NCBI GenBank assembly: GCA_031383555.1
Contig: JANMZR010000387.1
Location: 1 to 25,155, forward strand
Source: JANMZR01 sp031383555
Lineage (GTDB): Bacteria; Bacteroidota; Bacteroidia; Cytophagales; Spirosomataceae
Reading direction: 5' to 3'
Length of the DNA: 25,155 nt
The notes beneath the pieces were generated by a model. That model ran no database searches. It was not told where the DNA came from and saw nothing but the letters and a program-made list of their open reading frames with translations. The position numbers were made by a program, and so were the translations under genes. Below are positions 1 through 7,864 of the stretch, one piece after another. Within the stretch, counting starts at the first letter, position 1; each line of letters opens with the position of its first letter.

Positions 1-85
1 TGAATTTTATTATATGTATCAGCTAAAAAAAAAATATATTAAAGAATAAAAAACTTTTTAAATTTAATATTTACTTTAATTATTT

Positions 86-123
86 CTATAAAAAAGCCCC
101 AAATCATAAAATCTGAGGCTTTT
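86..123 (-). terminator. Rho-independent terminator of ahcY
   Basis: On the minus strand this is a 13-bp stem (two G-U pairs) formed by 111-123 and 92-104 around a 6-nt loop at 105-110. It is followed by a U-run encoded by the A-tract at 90-95. It lies about 30 bp past the ahcY stop codon. The stem includes a GAGGC/GCCCC core, and the A's and T's on both flanks could let it work in both directions. Confidence 0.85.
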
Positions 124-150
124 CTAATTTCTAATTTCAGACTTATAATT

Positions 151-1467
151 TTAGTACCTATAAGTATCTGATTTGAAAGGTCCATCAACAGAAACTCCAA
201 TATATTCAGCTTGGTCTTGCTCCAATGTTTCTAATTTTACACCAATATGGCTAAGGTGTAAGCGAGCTACTTTCTCGTCCAAATGCTTAGGCAAGACATA
301 CAATTGTTTTTCATAATTGTCTGTGTTTAACCAAAGTTCTAATTGTGCTAAAGTTTGGTTACAGAATGAGTTAGACATCACAAAAGAAGGGTGACCCATT
401 GCACAACCTAAGTTCACCAAACGACCTTCAGCTAAAATGATAACTTCTTTACCATCAATAGTATACATATCAACTTGTGGCTTTATTTGCTCTTTGGTCG
501 ATCCAAAAGTACTGTTCAACCAAGCCATATCAATCTCATTATCAAAGTGCCCAATATTACAAACGATGGCCTTGTCACGCATTGCTCTGAAATGGCGCTC
601 ACGTATAATTCTTAGGTTACCAGTGGCCGTTACAAAAATGTTTGCACGGGTGGCTGCCTCGTCCATTGTAACTACCTCAAAGCCATCCATGGCAGCTTGC
701 AAAGCACATATTGGGTCTATTTCAGTAATTAATACTCTGCAACCAGCTCCACGAAGTGACTCTGCAGATCCTTTTCCAACATCTCCATAACCAGCTACTA
801 CTGCTACTTTACCAGCCAACATCAAGTCAGTAGCACGACGAATCGCATCAACCAAACTTTCTTTACAGCCATATTTGTTATCAAACTTACTTTTTGTTAC
901 TGAGTCATTTACGTTTATAGCTGGCAAATACAAAGTGCCATTTTTCATTCGCTCATACAAACGATGTACACCTGTAGTAGTTTCTTCAGAAAGACCTTTA
1001 ATGCCTGAAATTAATTCTGGATAATTATCAAAAACCATATTTGTCAAGTCACCGCCGTCATCTAAAATTAAATTTAAAGGCTGGTGATCTTCTCCAAACC
1101 ATAAAGTTTGCTCAATACACCAGTTAAATTCTTCTTCGTTCATACCTTTCCAAGCATAAACTTGAATGCCTGCTGCTGCAATGGCTGCTGCTGCATGGTC
1201 TTGTGTTGAGAAAATATTACAAGAACTCCAAGTAACTTCAGCACCCAAAGCAGTTAATGTTTCAATTAAAACAGCAGTTTGAATGGTCATGTGTAAGCAA
1301 CCAGCAATTCGAGCACCTTTCAAAGGTTGTGAAGCCCCATATTCATTACGAAGTGCCATTAAGCCAGGCATTTCGGCCTCTGCTAATCTAATTTCTTTAC
1401 GACCCCACTCGGCCAGTGCAATATCTTTTACTTTGTAAGGAACGTAAACTTTTGTTTCAGTTGACAT
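151..1467 (-). CDS. ahcY: Adenosylhomocysteinase (S-adenosyl-L-homocysteine hydrolase)
   Basis: Cytosolic NAD-dependent enzyme that reversibly splits S-adenosylhomocysteine into adenosine and homocysteine, removing the inhibitory product of SAM-dependent methylations. The 438-aa length fits the shorter form of the family, without the roughly 40-aa insert of many bacterial homologues. Visible landmarks are the substrate-site segment SVTKSKFDN (Lys192, Asp196, Asn197 matching the catalytic Lys/Asp/Asn of characterised enzymes), Cys201 after it, the Rossmann motif GYGDVGKG at about 226-233, the GHFDNEID segment, and a C-terminal FKSDTYRY tail equivalent to the KPDHYRY that reaches the NAD of a neighbouring subunit. 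The ATG start gives the canonical N-terminus ending in a KVKDIALAEWGRKEI stretch. It is transcribed alone, divergent from pheT, with a terminator just downstream. Confidence 0.98.
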   Translation of the reverse strand: MSTETKVYVPYKVKDIALAEWGRKEIRLAEAEMPGLMALRNEYGASQPLKGARIAGCLHMTIQTAVLIETLTALGAEVTWSSCNIFSTQDHAAAAIAAAGIQVYAWKGMNEEEFNWCIEQTLWFGEDHQPLNLILDDGGDLTNMVFDNYPELISGIKGLSEETTTGVHRLYERMKNGTLYLPAINVNDSVTKSKFDNKYGCKESLVDAIRRATDLMLAGKVAVVAGYGDVGKGSAESLRGAGCRVLITEIDPICALQAAMDGFEVVTMDEAATRANIFVTATGNLRIIRERHFRAMRDKAIVCNIGHFDNEIDMAWLNSTFGSTKEQIKPQVDMYTIDGKEVIILAEGRLVNLGCAMGHPSFVMSNSFCNQTLAQLELWLNTDNYEKQLYVLPKHLDEKVARLHLSHIGVKLETLEQDQAEYIGVSVDGPFKSDTYRY

Positions 1468-1509
1468 ATATTATTATATTAAAATTATTATATTCTTATC
1501 ATTTTTTGT

Positions 1510-1517
1510 CAAAAGTA
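1510..1517 (-). promoter_or_regulatory. Candidate -7 element of the ahcY promoter
   Basis: The minus strand reads TACTTTTG here, matching the Bacteroidota -7 consensus TAnnTTTG. It would place the transcription start about 35 nt before the ahcY ATG. No convincing TTG -33 box is seen at the usual 19-21 bp spacing, so this rests on half a promoter. Confidence 0.35.
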
Positions 1518-1760
1518 CGATGTATCTATTTTTTAAAAAAATATAAGATATTAAAACTAAATATATTTGTTGAAGTAGAATAAGTATCTTCATATTCTAT
1601 TTTTTGTAAAAAAATTAACTATCCTATAAATTCATCATTATATTTAATCTCTTTAAATAATTAGTATTTAATTTTCTATTTGAAAAGTAGTTTACTTAAA
1701 TTATGATCATTTTTATGAATTAATGCAACGATTAGTCAAATTCACCTCAAAATATTTGAT

Positions 1761-1768
1761 TAAATTTG
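1761..1768 (+). promoter_or_regulatory. Candidate -7 element of the pheT promoter
   Basis: TAAATTTG matches the Bacteroidota TAnnTTTG -7 consensus and sits about 50 bp before the pheT ATG, implying a leader of about 45 nt. The -33 region lacks a clear TTG. The rest of the 352-bp ahcY/pheT intergenic region is AT-rich. A second TAnnTTTG match at 1562-1569 is far from either gene, and no riboswitch-like fold was recognised. Confidence 0.4.
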
Positions 1769-1819
1769 TAAATATAAGATGCATTTTTATTTGAAAATGC
1801 CAATAAACTTTCGATTTGA

Positions 1820-4240
1820 ATGAAAATTTCGCTTAACTGGTTAAAAGAATTTATTGAAATAGAGGAAACACCCGATGAATTGGGGCAAATATTAACAGGA
1901 ACAGGGCTTGAGGTAGAGGATATTTTAAAAGTAGATTCCATGCCTGGTGGCCTTGAAGGCTTTGTGGTTGCGGAGGTATTAACTTGCGAGCGTTTTGTAG
2001 TTAAAGAAAAAAAATTAAGCCTAACCACTGTAAATATCGGAGAAAATGAGCCAGCAACAATAGTTTGTGGGGCTCCCAATGTGGCTGCTGGTCAAAAAGT
2101 GATTGTGGCCAAAGTTGGCACCACGCTTTATAACAAAGATGGATCAGAAGCATTTACCATCGATAAGCGAAAAGTATATGGCCACCCATCGGAAGGCATG
2201 ATTTGCGCCGAAGATGAAATAGGAATTGGCGAATCGCATGATGGAATTTTAGTAATCGAAACAGCATTGCCTATCGGCACACCAGCCTCAAAGTACTTTA
2301 ATATTGAATCTGACTATGTTTTTGAAATCGGCCTTACACCAAATAGAGCTGATGCTGCCTCACATTTTGGTGTAGCTCGTGACATTAAAGCATTTACAGG
2401 GAGGCCCATCAATCTACCATCTGTTGAGAAGTTTTCAGAAGTAAAAACGAAATCGCCTATTGAGGTAATCATAGAAAATGTTGATGCTTGCCCTCGTTTT
2501 TGTGGTCTTTCTATTTCAAATATAAAAGTAGGAGAGTCACCTAACTGGCTGAAAAACAGACTCAAAGCTATTGGCTTGAATCCAATAAATAATGTTGTTG
2601 ATATTACTAATTATGTAAATCATGAGCTTGGGCAGCCCCTTCATGCCTATGATGCCAAAGAGATTGCTGGCAATAAAATTATTGTAAAAACATTGCCAGA
2701 AGGCACCAAATTCACCACTTTGGATAAAGTTGAGAGAGCATTAAAAGCTGAGGATTTGATGATTTGTAATGCACAAGAAGCAGTTGGAATTGCTGGTATT
2801 TTTGGTGGAATGAAATCAGGAATTAAGGATTCTACCACTGAGGTATTTTTAGAGGTTGCTTATTTTGAACCCACTTTTATTCGTAAAACTGCCCAAAATC
2901 ATACACTTAAAACTGATGCTTCTTTTCGATTTGAAAGAGGGACTGATCCTAATTTGAAAATATTTGCGCTCAAAAGAGCTGCTGTTTTAATGGTTGAAAT
3001 AGCGGGTGGGCAAATATCATCTGATATTGTTGATAAATATCCAAAACCCATTGTAAATCAAGAAATTAAAGTTAAATTTTCAAGAATTAATCAGCTAATT
3101 GGTGTTGAAATTCCCAAAGAAAGAATTCACCAAATTTTAACTGATTTAGATATTAGTATAAAAAATGAACTTTCGGATGAATTTACAGTAAATGTGCCAG
3201 CTTACCGGGTTGATGTAACACGTGAAGCAGATATTGTTGAAGAAATTTTGAGAATTTATGGGCTCAACAATGTGGAAGTTTCGGATTATCTGGGTACAGA
3301 TTTTATTTCAAGCTTTCCAATAAAAGATAAAAATAAACTACAAATAAAAATTTCGGATACTTTAGTTGGCGCTGGATTTTCAGAAATTCTTACCAATTCA
3401 CTTACCAAAAGCGCTTACCACGATGCCATCCGAAATGAACTCCCAAATACCGATGTAGAAATTTTGAATAAACTTTCAGAAGACCTCGGTGTAATGCGAC
3501 AAACGTTGTTGTTTTCAGGTATGGAAGTACTCGCCTACAATATAAACCGACGCCAAAAAGACCTCAAATTTTTTGACTTTGGAAAAATATATTCTAAATC
3601 AGAAAAATACAAGGAAAACAACAGATTAGCACTTTTTATGGCCGGAAATGTTCATGAGGAAACTTGGCAAAATAAGGCTATAAGTACAAATTTTCATGAT
3701 TTGGCAAAAGAAGTAAACAAAATATTACTTCAAATGAGAGCTGTTACTACGGAAATATCACCGATAGAAGACTCTTCGATTTTCGCATATGGGCTTTCCT
3801 ACCAATTAAATAAGAAGGAAATTGCAAAAATTGGATTGGTCATTCCAAAACTTTGCAAATTGACAGATATTAAGACACAAGTTTTCTTTGCAGATATTGA
3901 CTGGGACTACTTATTTAAGCAATATTCAGAAATAGCTAATTTTCAAGAAATACCGAAATTTCCAGAAGTAAAACGTGACCTCTCATTAGTATTAGATGAG
4001 ACAGTTACTTTTGATAATATTAAAAAATTGGCTTTTAAATCAGAAAAAATCATTTTGAAATCTATTAATGCGTTTGACGTGTACCAAGGGCAAAATTTAG
4101 GTGAGGGAAAAAAATCCTATTCAATAAGTTTTATTTTGCAAGACGCTGAACAAACTTTAACCGACAAAAAAATAGATGGAATTATGGATAATTTCATTAG
4201 AACATTTGAGCGAGAATTGGAAGCTATTATTCGAAAATAA
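1820..4240 (+). CDS. pheT: Phenylalanine--tRNA ligase beta subunit
   Basis: Beta chain of the cytosolic (alpha-beta)2 phenylalanyl-tRNA synthetase, which charges tRNA-Phe; the beta chain binds the tRNA and carries the editing site. At 806 aa it is the usual bacterial size. The N-terminus MKISLNWLKEF is typical, followed by the EMAP/OB-type tRNA-binding domain (about 40-150, with the CGAPNV and SEGMICAEDE segments), the B3/4 editing domain with the GLTPNRAD and NNVVDITNYV motifs, the B5 domain, the synthetase-like core, and a C-terminal ferredoxin-fold anticodon-binding domain (FPEVKRDLSLVLDE). The alpha subunit gene pheS is not in the window. The gene leads a co-directional run with the coiled-coil gene 53 bp downstream and zapA, so growth and division functions may be co-transcribed. 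Confidence 0.98.
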   Translation: MKISLNWLKEFIEIEETPDELGQILTGTGLEVEDILKVDSMPGGLEGFVVAEVLTCERFVVKEKKLSLTTVNIGENEPATIVCGAPNVAAGQKVIVAKVGTTLYNKDGSEAFTIDKRKVYGHPSEGMICAEDEIGIGESHDGILVIETALPIGTPASKYFNIESDYVFEIGLTPNRADAASHFGVARDIKAFTGRPINLPSVEKFSEVKTKSPIEVIIENVDACPRFCGLSISNIKVGESPNWLKNRLKAIGLNPINNVVDITNYVNHELGQPLHAYDAKEIAGNKIIVKTLPEGTKFTTLDKVERALKAEDLMICNAQEAVGIAGIFGGMKSGIKDSTTEVFLEVAYFEPTFIRKTAQNHTLKTDASFRFERGTDPNLKIFALKRAAVLMVEIAGGQISSDIVDKYPKPIVNQEIKVKFSRINQLIGVEIPKERIHQILTDLDISIKNELSDEFTVNVPAYRVDVTREADIVEEILRIYGLNNVEVSDYLGTDFISSFPIKDKNKLQIKISDTLVGAGFSEILTNSLTKSAYHDAIRNELPNTDVEILNKLSEDLGVMRQTLLFSGMEVLAYNINRRQKDLKFFDFGKIYSKSEKYKENNRLALFMAGNVHEETWQNKAISTNFHDLAKEVNKILLQMRAVTTEISPIEDSSIFAYGLSYQLNKKEIAKIGLVIPKLCKLTDIKTQVFFADIDWDYLFKQYSEIANFQEIPKFPEVKRDLSLVLDETVTFDNIKKLAFKSEKIILKSINAFDVYQGQNLGEGKKSYSISFILQDAEQTLTDKKIDGIMDNFIRTFERELEAIIRK

Positions 4241-4293
4241 TTGAAACATTTGTAATATTTTCATGATATAAATTCACCATTTCAAATTGAATT

Positions 4294-4626
4294 ATGTACG
4301 AGTCAAGCCAAATATTATCACAATTTGATGTGCTGCAAAATCGCATTAAATATTTGGTGAACAGATTAAAAGAAACGGAAGAAAAATTGAATCTGGCTGA
4401 AAATGAAATTACAATTATGAAGTCGGCCTTAAAAACCCAAGAAGGAAACCTTAAAAATTTACAAAAAAACCATGTAAATGAACAAAAAGATTTCCGAAAG
4501 AGGGAAATTTTCGCTAAACTTGTACAAAATAATGGAGGTTTGTCAGGCGATACGTCTGAACTAAAGAAAACTCTGGACGAATATATTAAAGAAATAGAGA
4601 GTTGTATTGCGCAATTAAGCAATTGA
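4294..4626 (+). CDS. Small coiled-coil protein encoded directly upstream of zapA
   Basis: No named family was recognised with certainty. The 110-aa product is strongly charged (Glu/Lys/Asn rich) with no signal peptide or membrane segment, so it is probably cytoplasmic. Residues 5-70 show heptad-like hydrophobic spacing expected of a coiled coil. After a Gly-containing break (NNGGLSGD, about 79-86), a second short helix covers 88-108. It lies between pheT (53 bp) and zapA (15 bp), which suggests co-transcription. Because ZapA in other bacteria works with the coiled-coil protein ZapB, a role as a ZapA partner is a reasonable inference from size, fold and position, but no sequence homology to ZapB was established. 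The ATG at 4294 is the first start in an otherwise open frame. Confidence 0.85.
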   Translation: MYESSQILSQFDVLQNRIKYLVNRLKETEEKLNLAENEITIMKSALKTQEGNLKNLQKNHVNEQKDFRKREIFAKLVQNNGGLSGDTSELKKTLDEYIKEIESCIAQLSN

Positions 4627-4641
4627 TATTCAAATAATTAG

Positions 4642-4929
4642 ATGGAAAAGCCGTTGTCAGTTAACCTTCGTATAGATGGGCGTAAATACCCAATAAAAGC
4701 AGGTGAGCAAGAGGAGGAGAATCTTCGAAAGGCAGAAAGGTTGATTAACCAACGGATAAATTTCCATTTAAAGGAAAAAAAAATTTATGATAGGCTAGAT
4801 TTGTATGCTATGGTATTGATTGAATACGTGTACGATAATCTAAAGCTTGAGGATAACAATAAAAAACTACTTGAGGCATTGAGTGGCAAACTTAAAAGTA
4901 TTGATGATTTCCTGAATCAAGTAAATTGA
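4642..4929 (+). CDS. zapA: Cell division protein ZapA
   Basis: ZapA binds FtsZ and bundles its protofilaments at the division septum. The 95-aa length is normal for the family. The N-terminal globular half carries the characteristic opening strand-turn-strand, with SVNLRIDGRKYPIKAGEQEE followed by EENLRKAERLINQRI. The C-terminal half is a long helix (about 52-92) that in characterised ZapA proteins forms the tetramer coiled coil. It follows the small coiled-coil gene by 15 bp and is followed by a structured non-coding stretch and then rny. Identification rests on motif pattern, size and the neighbourhood; the family is short and divergent, so it is less certain than the enzymes around it. Confidence 0.9.
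   Translation: MEKPLSVNLRIDGRKYPIKAGEQEEENLRKAERLINQRINFHLKEKKIYDRLDLYAMVLIEYVYDNLKLEDNNKKLLEALSGKLKSIDDFLNQVN
4901..4929 (+). promoter_or_regulatory. Candidate promoter for the zapA-rny intergenic RNA
   Basis: TTG at 4901-4903 and TAAATTGA at 4922-4929 are 18 bp apart, resembling the Bacteroidota TTG-N19-TAnnTTTG arrangement with one imperfect -7 base. It overlaps the 3' end of zapA and would start transcripts near 4935-4940, just before the base-paired region. Confidence 0.3.
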
Positions 4930-4940
4930 TTTCTTCTTTA

Positions 4941-5093
4941 AAAGTCCAAATTTTTTCTTAGTTCAAAGTATAAAGCCAACCTCTTAATTGTTCAATTCTT
5001 TTAAATAGAATTGACTTTATAAGGGGTTTTTTATTGGCGTAATTTTCAGCAATTTTCATTTTTATTTAAACTAAAATTTTGTTTTGGAACAAT
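4941..5093 (+). ncRNA. ssrS: Candidate 6S-like RNA (ssrS) between zapA and rny
   Basis: The 230-bp zapA-rny gap has long-range self-complementarity. Outer pairs: 4944-4950 with 5083-5090 (one bulge) and 4958-4963 with 5069-5074. After a large unpaired bubble come 4975-4979 with 5034-5038, 4980-4986 with 5020-5026, and an apical hairpin 4992-4998/5008-5014. A single long hairpin with a central bubble and a bulged terminal stem is the 6S RNA architecture, which binds RNA polymerase holoenzyme. From memory, 6S genes in other Bacteroidota also lie beside zapA, but this was not checked here. Alternatively, the inner stem (4978-4986/5020-5028 plus the T-run 5027-5032) could be only a terminator for the zapA operon. 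Ends are approximate. Confidence 0.45.
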
Positions 5094-5159
5094 TGTTTTA
5101 GTTATATTTCTTCAAAAAATTTGAAGCTTTGCTTCAGCTAAATTTTAAACATATTTATA

Positions 5160-6746
5160 ATGTCCGACTTATTAATTATTATTCTCACTGGGGCAGGTTG
5201 CCTTGGTGGAGGCCTTTTTTTAGGCAAAACGCTATTCAATAAAAACTATGAAAATCTTGAAAAAGAGGCTGTTGCAAAGGCTGATTCTATAGTAACTAAT
5301 GCCGAACTTCAAGCTGAAAACATCAAAAAAGATCGAATTCTAGAAGCAAAAGAGCGTTTTCTAAAACTTAAGCAAGAGTTTGAAGAAGAGAGTAACAAAA
5401 AGAAAAGTATTATTATTGAAAATGAACAAAAAATTCGCCAGCGGGAGCAGCAATTAAATGTACTTCTAGAGCAAAATAACAGAAAAGAATCAGAGTTGGA
5501 CAACCAAAAGCAAAGTTTAACGTCACAAACAGAAAACTATAAAAGAAGGTTAGATGAGGTTGAGAAAAAAGGGAAAGAAGCCGAGGGGGTTTTATCCCAA
5601 AATATAGCCGCTCTTGAAAAAATATCGAATTTAACAGCAGAAGAAGCCAAAGCTGAATTAGTGAAAAGTATGACTGCCGAGGCCGAAACTAAGGCGTCGT
5701 CTATCATAAAAAATACAGTTGAAGAAGCTAAATTGACTGCAACCAAAGAGGCTAAGAAAATTATTATTGAAACCATTCAACGAACTGCTGCTGAGCAGGC
5801 TATTGAAAACTGTGTATCGGTTTTCAACATAGAGTCAGACGATGTGAAAGGTAAAATTATTGGTCGAGAAGGCCGAAACATCCGGGCTCTGGAAGCCGCT
5901 ACCGGAGTTGAGGTAATAGTTGACGATACACCAGATGCCATTATAATTTCTGGTTTCGATCCTGTTCGTAGAGAAATCGCAAGACTTTCTTTACATCGTT
6001 TGGTTCAAGATGGTCGTATACACCCTGCTAGAATTGAAGAGGTAGTAGCCAAAACAAAGAAAAATATTGAAGATGAAATTGTGGAGATAGGTGAGAAAAC
6101 TGTTATTGAGTTGGGCATCCACGGCCTTCATCCTGAGCTCATTCGAATGGTGGGGCGTATGCGCTTTAGGTCTAGTTATGGACAAAATCTTTTGCAACAT
6201 AGTAAGGAAGTGGCAAGGCTATGTGCTACAATGGCTTCTGAGCTGGGTTTAAACGTTAAAATGGCCAAAAGAGCAGGCCTTCTGCACGATATTGGTAAGG
6301 TTTCTGAGGAAGAGCCAGAGCTACCACATGCTATTTTGGGAATGGAATTGGCTCAGAAATACAAAGAGCATCCTGAGGTATGTAATGCCATTGGTGCTCA
6401 CCATGACGAAATAGAAATGACCTGTATGATTTCACCAATTATACAAGTTTGTGATGCCATATCAGGCTCACGACCAGGTGCTCGCCGTGAAATGATTGAC
6501 AGCTACATGAAGCGACTTCGTGAGTTGGAAGACCTTGCATTGAGCTTTCCTGGGGTTTCTAAAGTATATGCTATACAAGCAGGTCGTGAATTGCGTGTTT
6601 TGGTTGATGCCGACAACGTGACAGATGAACGAGCTGGGAACCTGTCCTTCGATATTTCACAAAAAATAGAAAAAGAAATGCAATACCCTGGGCAAATTAA
6701 AGTTACTGTAATTCGTGAAATGCGCTCGGTGGCTTATGCGAAGTAG
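5160..6746 (+). CDS. rny: Ribonuclease Y
   Basis: Membrane-anchored endoribonuclease that starts mRNA decay in bacteria lacking RNase E-centred turnover. The 528-aa protein has the standard order: an N-terminal transmembrane anchor (about 3-22), a long coiled coil (about 25-205), a KH RNA-binding domain with the GREG loop at 235-238 (context KGKIIGREGRNIRALE), and an HD metal-dependent phosphohydrolase domain whose His376-Asp377 pair sits in GLLHDIGKV, with AHHDEIE later on. The tail ends in the family-typical KVTVIREMRSVAYAK. All catalytic landmarks are intact. The ATG at 5160 gives the normal short N-terminus before the anchor. It is 230 bp from zapA. A competing pair of small hairpins at 5110-5126 and 5123-5135 lies just before the start and could affect the leader. 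Confidence 0.98.
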   Translation: MSDLLIIILTGAGCLGGGLFLGKTLFNKNYENLEKEAVAKADSIVTNAELQAENIKKDRILEAKERFLKLKQEFEEESNKKKSIIIENEQKIRQREQQLNVLLEQNNRKESELDNQKQSLTSQTENYKRRLDEVEKKGKEAEGVLSQNIAALEKISNLTAEEAKAELVKSMTAEAETKASSIIKNTVEEAKLTATKEAKKIIIETIQRTAAEQAIENCVSVFNIESDDVKGKIIGREGRNIRALEAATGVEVIVDDTPDAIIISGFDPVRREIARLSLHRLVQDGRIHPARIEEVVAKTKKNIEDEIVEIGEKTVIELGIHGLHPELIRMVGRMRFRSSYGQNLLQHSKEVARLCATMASELGLNVKMAKRAGLLHDIGKVSEEEPELPHAILGMELAQKYKEHPEVCNAIGAHHDEIEMTCMISPIIQVCDAISGSRPGARREMIDSYMKRLRELEDLALSFPGVSKVYAIQAGRELRVLVDADNVTDERAGNLSFDISQKIEKEMQYPGQIKVTVIREMRSVAYAK

Positions 6747-6829
6747 ATTTTGCCCTATCCATTTTAAAAGGAACTAAAATCGATTTAAGTAGGTTTTTAA
6801 AAAGTATTAAAAATTAAAAATTAAAAAAA

Positions 6830-7657
6830 ATGAAAAAAGTATTTTTATTATTATCGGTACTATTGGCTAATAACGGAATAGCCCAAGGTATCAAAACCCC
6901 TGCTGCAAGCCCAACTCAAACTATTAAGCAAGAGTTCGCACTTTCCTACATTGAGATAACCTATTCTCGGCCAAGTATGAAAGGTCGTGATATTTTTGGC
7001 GATTTGGTCCCTTTCGGTAAGCCTTGGCGCACAGGTGCAAATAATGCCACAAAAATTACTTTCGGAGAGGATGTAAAAGTGGGAGGAGTGGCCGTAAAAG
7101 CTGGATCATATGCCTTATACACAATTCCAGGTGAATCGGAATGGGAAATAATTTTAAACAAAGGCACAGGTAATTGGGGCATAATGGGCTACAATGCTGC
7201 GGAGGACGTAGCTAAGTTTAAAGTTAATCCTGTCGATGTTGGTTTTTCAACTGAAACTTTCTCTATGCAAATAGGAAACATTGCAAATAACTCTGCAGAC
7301 ATTGTTCTTTGGTGGGATAGAACCGCCGTAATATTTAATGTAACTGCTGATGTAGATACTAAAATAATGGCGGATATTAACAAAGCGATTAATGAAGACT
7401 CAAAGCCTTATTTTGCAGCAGCTCAATATTATTTTGAAAACGGCAAGGACCTAAATAAAGCATTAGAGTGGGCAACAAAATCGGCTGATCAAAACCAAAA
7501 CGCTTATTGGATGATGTTGCTAAAGGCTCGTATTCAGGCAAAATTAGGTGATAAAGCAGGTGCTAAAATAAGCTCAATGAAATCATTAGAATTAGCTAAA
7601 AAACAAGGCAATCCTGATTATGTTACACTTAATGAAAAACTATTGAAAACCTTGTAA
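6830..7657 (+). CDS. Secreted DUF2911 domain protein with TPR-like C-terminus
   Basis: The 275-aa product starts with a signal peptide (MKKVFLLLSVLLANNGIAQ, cleavage expected after AQ near residue 19). Residues about 25-170 match the DUF2911 family, common in Bacteroidota, with the hallmark stretches YSRPSMKGRDIFGDLVPFG, WRTGANNATKITF and AGSYALYTIPGE. The family's biochemical role is unknown. From about 185 on, alternating helices (PYFAAAQYYFENGKDLNKAL, MMLLKARIQAKLGDKAGA) look like two or three TPR-type repeats that could bind a partner. It lies 83 bp after rny, and a terminator follows, so it is either a separate unit or the end of the rny transcript. Export to the periplasm is inferred from the signal peptide. 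Confidence 0.9.
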   Translation: MKKVFLLLSVLLANNGIAQGIKTPAASPTQTIKQEFALSYIEITYSRPSMKGRDIFGDLVPFGKPWRTGANNATKITFGEDVKVGGVAVKAGSYALYTIPGESEWEIILNKGTGNWGIMGYNAAEDVAKFKVNPVDVGFSTETFSMQIGNIANNSADIVLWWDRTAVIFNVTADVDTKIMADINKAINEDSKPYFAAAQYYFENGKDLNKALEWATKSADQNQNAYWMMLLKARIQAKLGDKAGAKISSMKSLELAKKQGNPDYVTLNEKLLKTL

Positions 7658-7680
7658 AACATAAATCATTTGTTTTAATG

Positions 7681-7714
7681 AGAGAGGGCTGTTCAAAAAG
7701 CATCCCTCTTTTTT
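7681..7714 (+). terminator. Terminator after the DUF2911 gene
   Basis: The AGAGAGGG arm at 7681-7688 pairs with 7704-7711 (core AGAGGG/CCCTCT, one G-U pair), with a 15-nt loop that can itself pair GCT/AGC. It is followed by a T-run up to 7714. It lies 24 bp past the stop codon and fits an intrinsic terminator. Confidence 0.75.
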
Positions 7715-7864
7715 ATGCCCCAAAAAACGAGAGTAATTGTTGTTTCGAAAATAAATTTATAAAAATTTTCAATCTTCAATTTTGAAACCTCCCAAATTAA
7801 AATTACTTTAGAGGTCTAATACCAATCCTAAAAACTTATTAAATTCATTTTTTTTAAAAACTAA

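Noticed and set aside
1468..1819. SAH or SAM riboswitch upstream of ahcY
   Set aside because: The region is AT-rich with no conserved riboswitch core or stable multi-stem fold visible on the minus strand.
1747..2079. 110-aa minus-strand reading frame over the start of pheT
   Set aside because: It overlaps pheT and its promoter on the opposite strand, with composition expected of an antisense shadow.
4227..4622. 131-aa minus-strand reading frame opposite the coiled-coil gene
   Set aside because: Ser/Phe-rich antisense of a Lys/Glu-rich coiled coil; the plus-strand gene has operon context and start.
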